Made by a program: the position numbers and the translations under genes. The notes beneath the pieces were generated by a model. It worked only from the letters and a program-made list of their open reading frames with translations, was not told the DNA's origin and ran no database searches. From contig DATGUS010000068.1 of the NCBI GenBank assembly GCA_035301245.1, forward strand, positions 1-7,125: DNA of 7,125 nucleotides, read 5' to 3'. This document shows, piece by piece, positions 6,357 to 7,125 of this stretch; within the stretch, counting starts at the first letter, position 1; each line of letters starts with the position of its first letter. Source of the stretch: Alloiococcus sp035301245. GTDB taxonomy: Bacteria > Bacillota > Bacilli > Lactobacillales > Carnobacteriaceae_A.

Positions 6357-7067
6357 CTACTCATCTGAATCTTGTAGCCAGTTAAATAAAGGTACTTCTT
6401 GTTTTGGTGCTTTACGACTTTTTTTATCTACCTGATGTTCTCTAGCATCTTGAAATTTCTGTTGTTCTTTCAGCACTTGTTCTTTTGTCGTAATATTTTT
6501 ACGTTCCCAGTTTAACAAGATACGATCAATATAACGTAAGCTATATACTTGGCTTAAGACGGCTTGTTTAAGGGCCATATGAATTAATTCCGGTGAATAA
6601 TGGTCATCGTCAATCCAAGCTGACAAGGTTTGAATTTCAATCGGTGACAAGGGACGCCCGAATTCAGCTTCGAACATTTGATACAGTTGCGCTTCTTCTA
6701 TCCCATTCGATTCTTCAATTGCTTTTTGTTCCTGCTGTTTTAAGAAAATCAAAAGTCGATCATATAAAGGATCTAAACTGTATATATCCTGCGTTTTACC
6801 ATCTTCGTCTGTTTGCATTTTAATTTCTAGTACATTCTTTTTAATTAACTGGTGAATTTTAGTAAAAGCTTCATCCGATTCGATCTTCATAGCTTGTGCG
6901 ATATGGTTAGAATCAGGAAAAAGATCGCCCTGATCTAAGTGTGATTTTAAAATCAATAAGGTAACTAAATCTTCTTCATCTAATCCAATATCTTTATAAT
7001 GACGGAGAATTAAATTGGAAAGTTGCAAACTGCCTGCTTGAATCCATATTTTTAAATAATCTTGCAC
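6357..7067 (-). CDS. dnaD: DnaD replication initiation protein
   Basis: This 236-residue protein is a full-length DnaD. It acts with DnaA, DnaB and DnaI to remodel origin DNA and load the replicative helicase, both at oriC and at restarted forks. The N-terminal winged-helix oligomerisation domain covers about 1-110, with LDEEDLVTLLILKSH at 29-43. The DDBH2 DNA-binding domain covers about 125-195 and ends in YIDRILLNW (179-187), the YxxxIxxxW motif required for DNA binding in this family. A charged flexible tail closes with PLFNWL (226-231), also common in DnaD. The GTG start follows AGAGAGGA (7084-7077) with nine bases between. In B. subtilis the order is asnS-dnaD-nth; the dnaD-nth pair is kept here, while whatever lies upstream is outside the window. 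Confidence 0.95.
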   Translation of the reverse strand: MQDYLKIWIQAGSLQLSNLILRHYKDIGLDEEDLVTLLILKSHLDQGDLFPDSNHIAQAMKIESDEAFTKIHQLIKKNVLEIKMQTDEDGKTQDIYSLDPLYDRLLIFLKQQEQKAIEESNGIEEAQLYQMFEAEFGRPLSPIEIQTLSAWIDDDHYSPELIHMALKQAVLSQVYSLRYIDRILLNWERKNITTKEQVLKEQQKFQDAREHQVDKKSRKAPKQEVPLFNWLQDSDE

Positions 7068-7125
7068 CTATAACCATCCTCTCTAAGTATCATATGATAA
7101 GAAAAGGGACGCTGACAGAAGCCAT

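Noticed and set aside
6593..6823. Plus-strand open frame of 76 codons
   Set aside because: It is fully antisense to dnaD, which is supported by domain motifs.
7088..7118. Possible dnaD promoter (CTGTCA, 18 bases, TATGAT) overlapping the palindrome TATCATATGATA
   Set aside because: Transcription would begin inside the ribosome-binding site, leaving a leader of about 15 bases; dnaD may instead be read from an upstream promoter outside the window.

Overview
The window is AT-rich, densely coding DNA from a low-GC Gram-positive bacterium (Bacillota). Ribosome-binding sites are strong AGGAGG types and GTG starts occur. The gene set (DnaD, an RqcH of Bacillus type, a YrrS-like protein, a MarR regulator with an ECF S component) fits Bacilli. 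The Lactobacillales are my best guess, but the exact group is an inference. There is no sign of an insertion sequence, prophage, CRISPR array, rRNA or tRNA.

Layout from left to right. Positions 1-340 hold no recognisable gene, only very AT-rich DNA with several inverted repeats. Positions 341-3536 hold a minus-strand block, read right to left. It contains a MarR regulator (start 3536), an ECF S component (start 3093), a YrrS-like single-pass membrane protein (start 2459) and a DUF697 membrane GTPase (start 1691), and it ends in a clear terminator at 341-382. MarR and the S component are tightly coupled. The YrrS-like gene has its own promoter inside the end of the S-component gene. A hairpin separates the YrrS-like gene from the GTPase gene.

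Positions 3537-3773 are a divergent control region. To the right, rqcH (3774-5474, plus strand) encodes the ribosome quality control factor that adds C-terminal alanine tails to stalled nascent chains. It converges on a minus-strand pair, dnaD (start 7067) then nth (start 6276), a replication-initiation and DNA-repair pair conserved in Bacilli. That pair ends in a strong terminator at 5551-5606.

Most genes are core functions. The points most worth a second look are: an endonuclease III whose Fe-S ligand set reads Cys-His-Cys-Asp; a perfect palindrome filling the rqcH promoter spacer, with a partial copy in the marR promoter; a MarR/S-component pair of unknown substrate; and a DUF697 GTPase without a standard guanine-specificity motif, placed behind a possible attenuator. 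I found no clear case for a wholly new multi-gene system.
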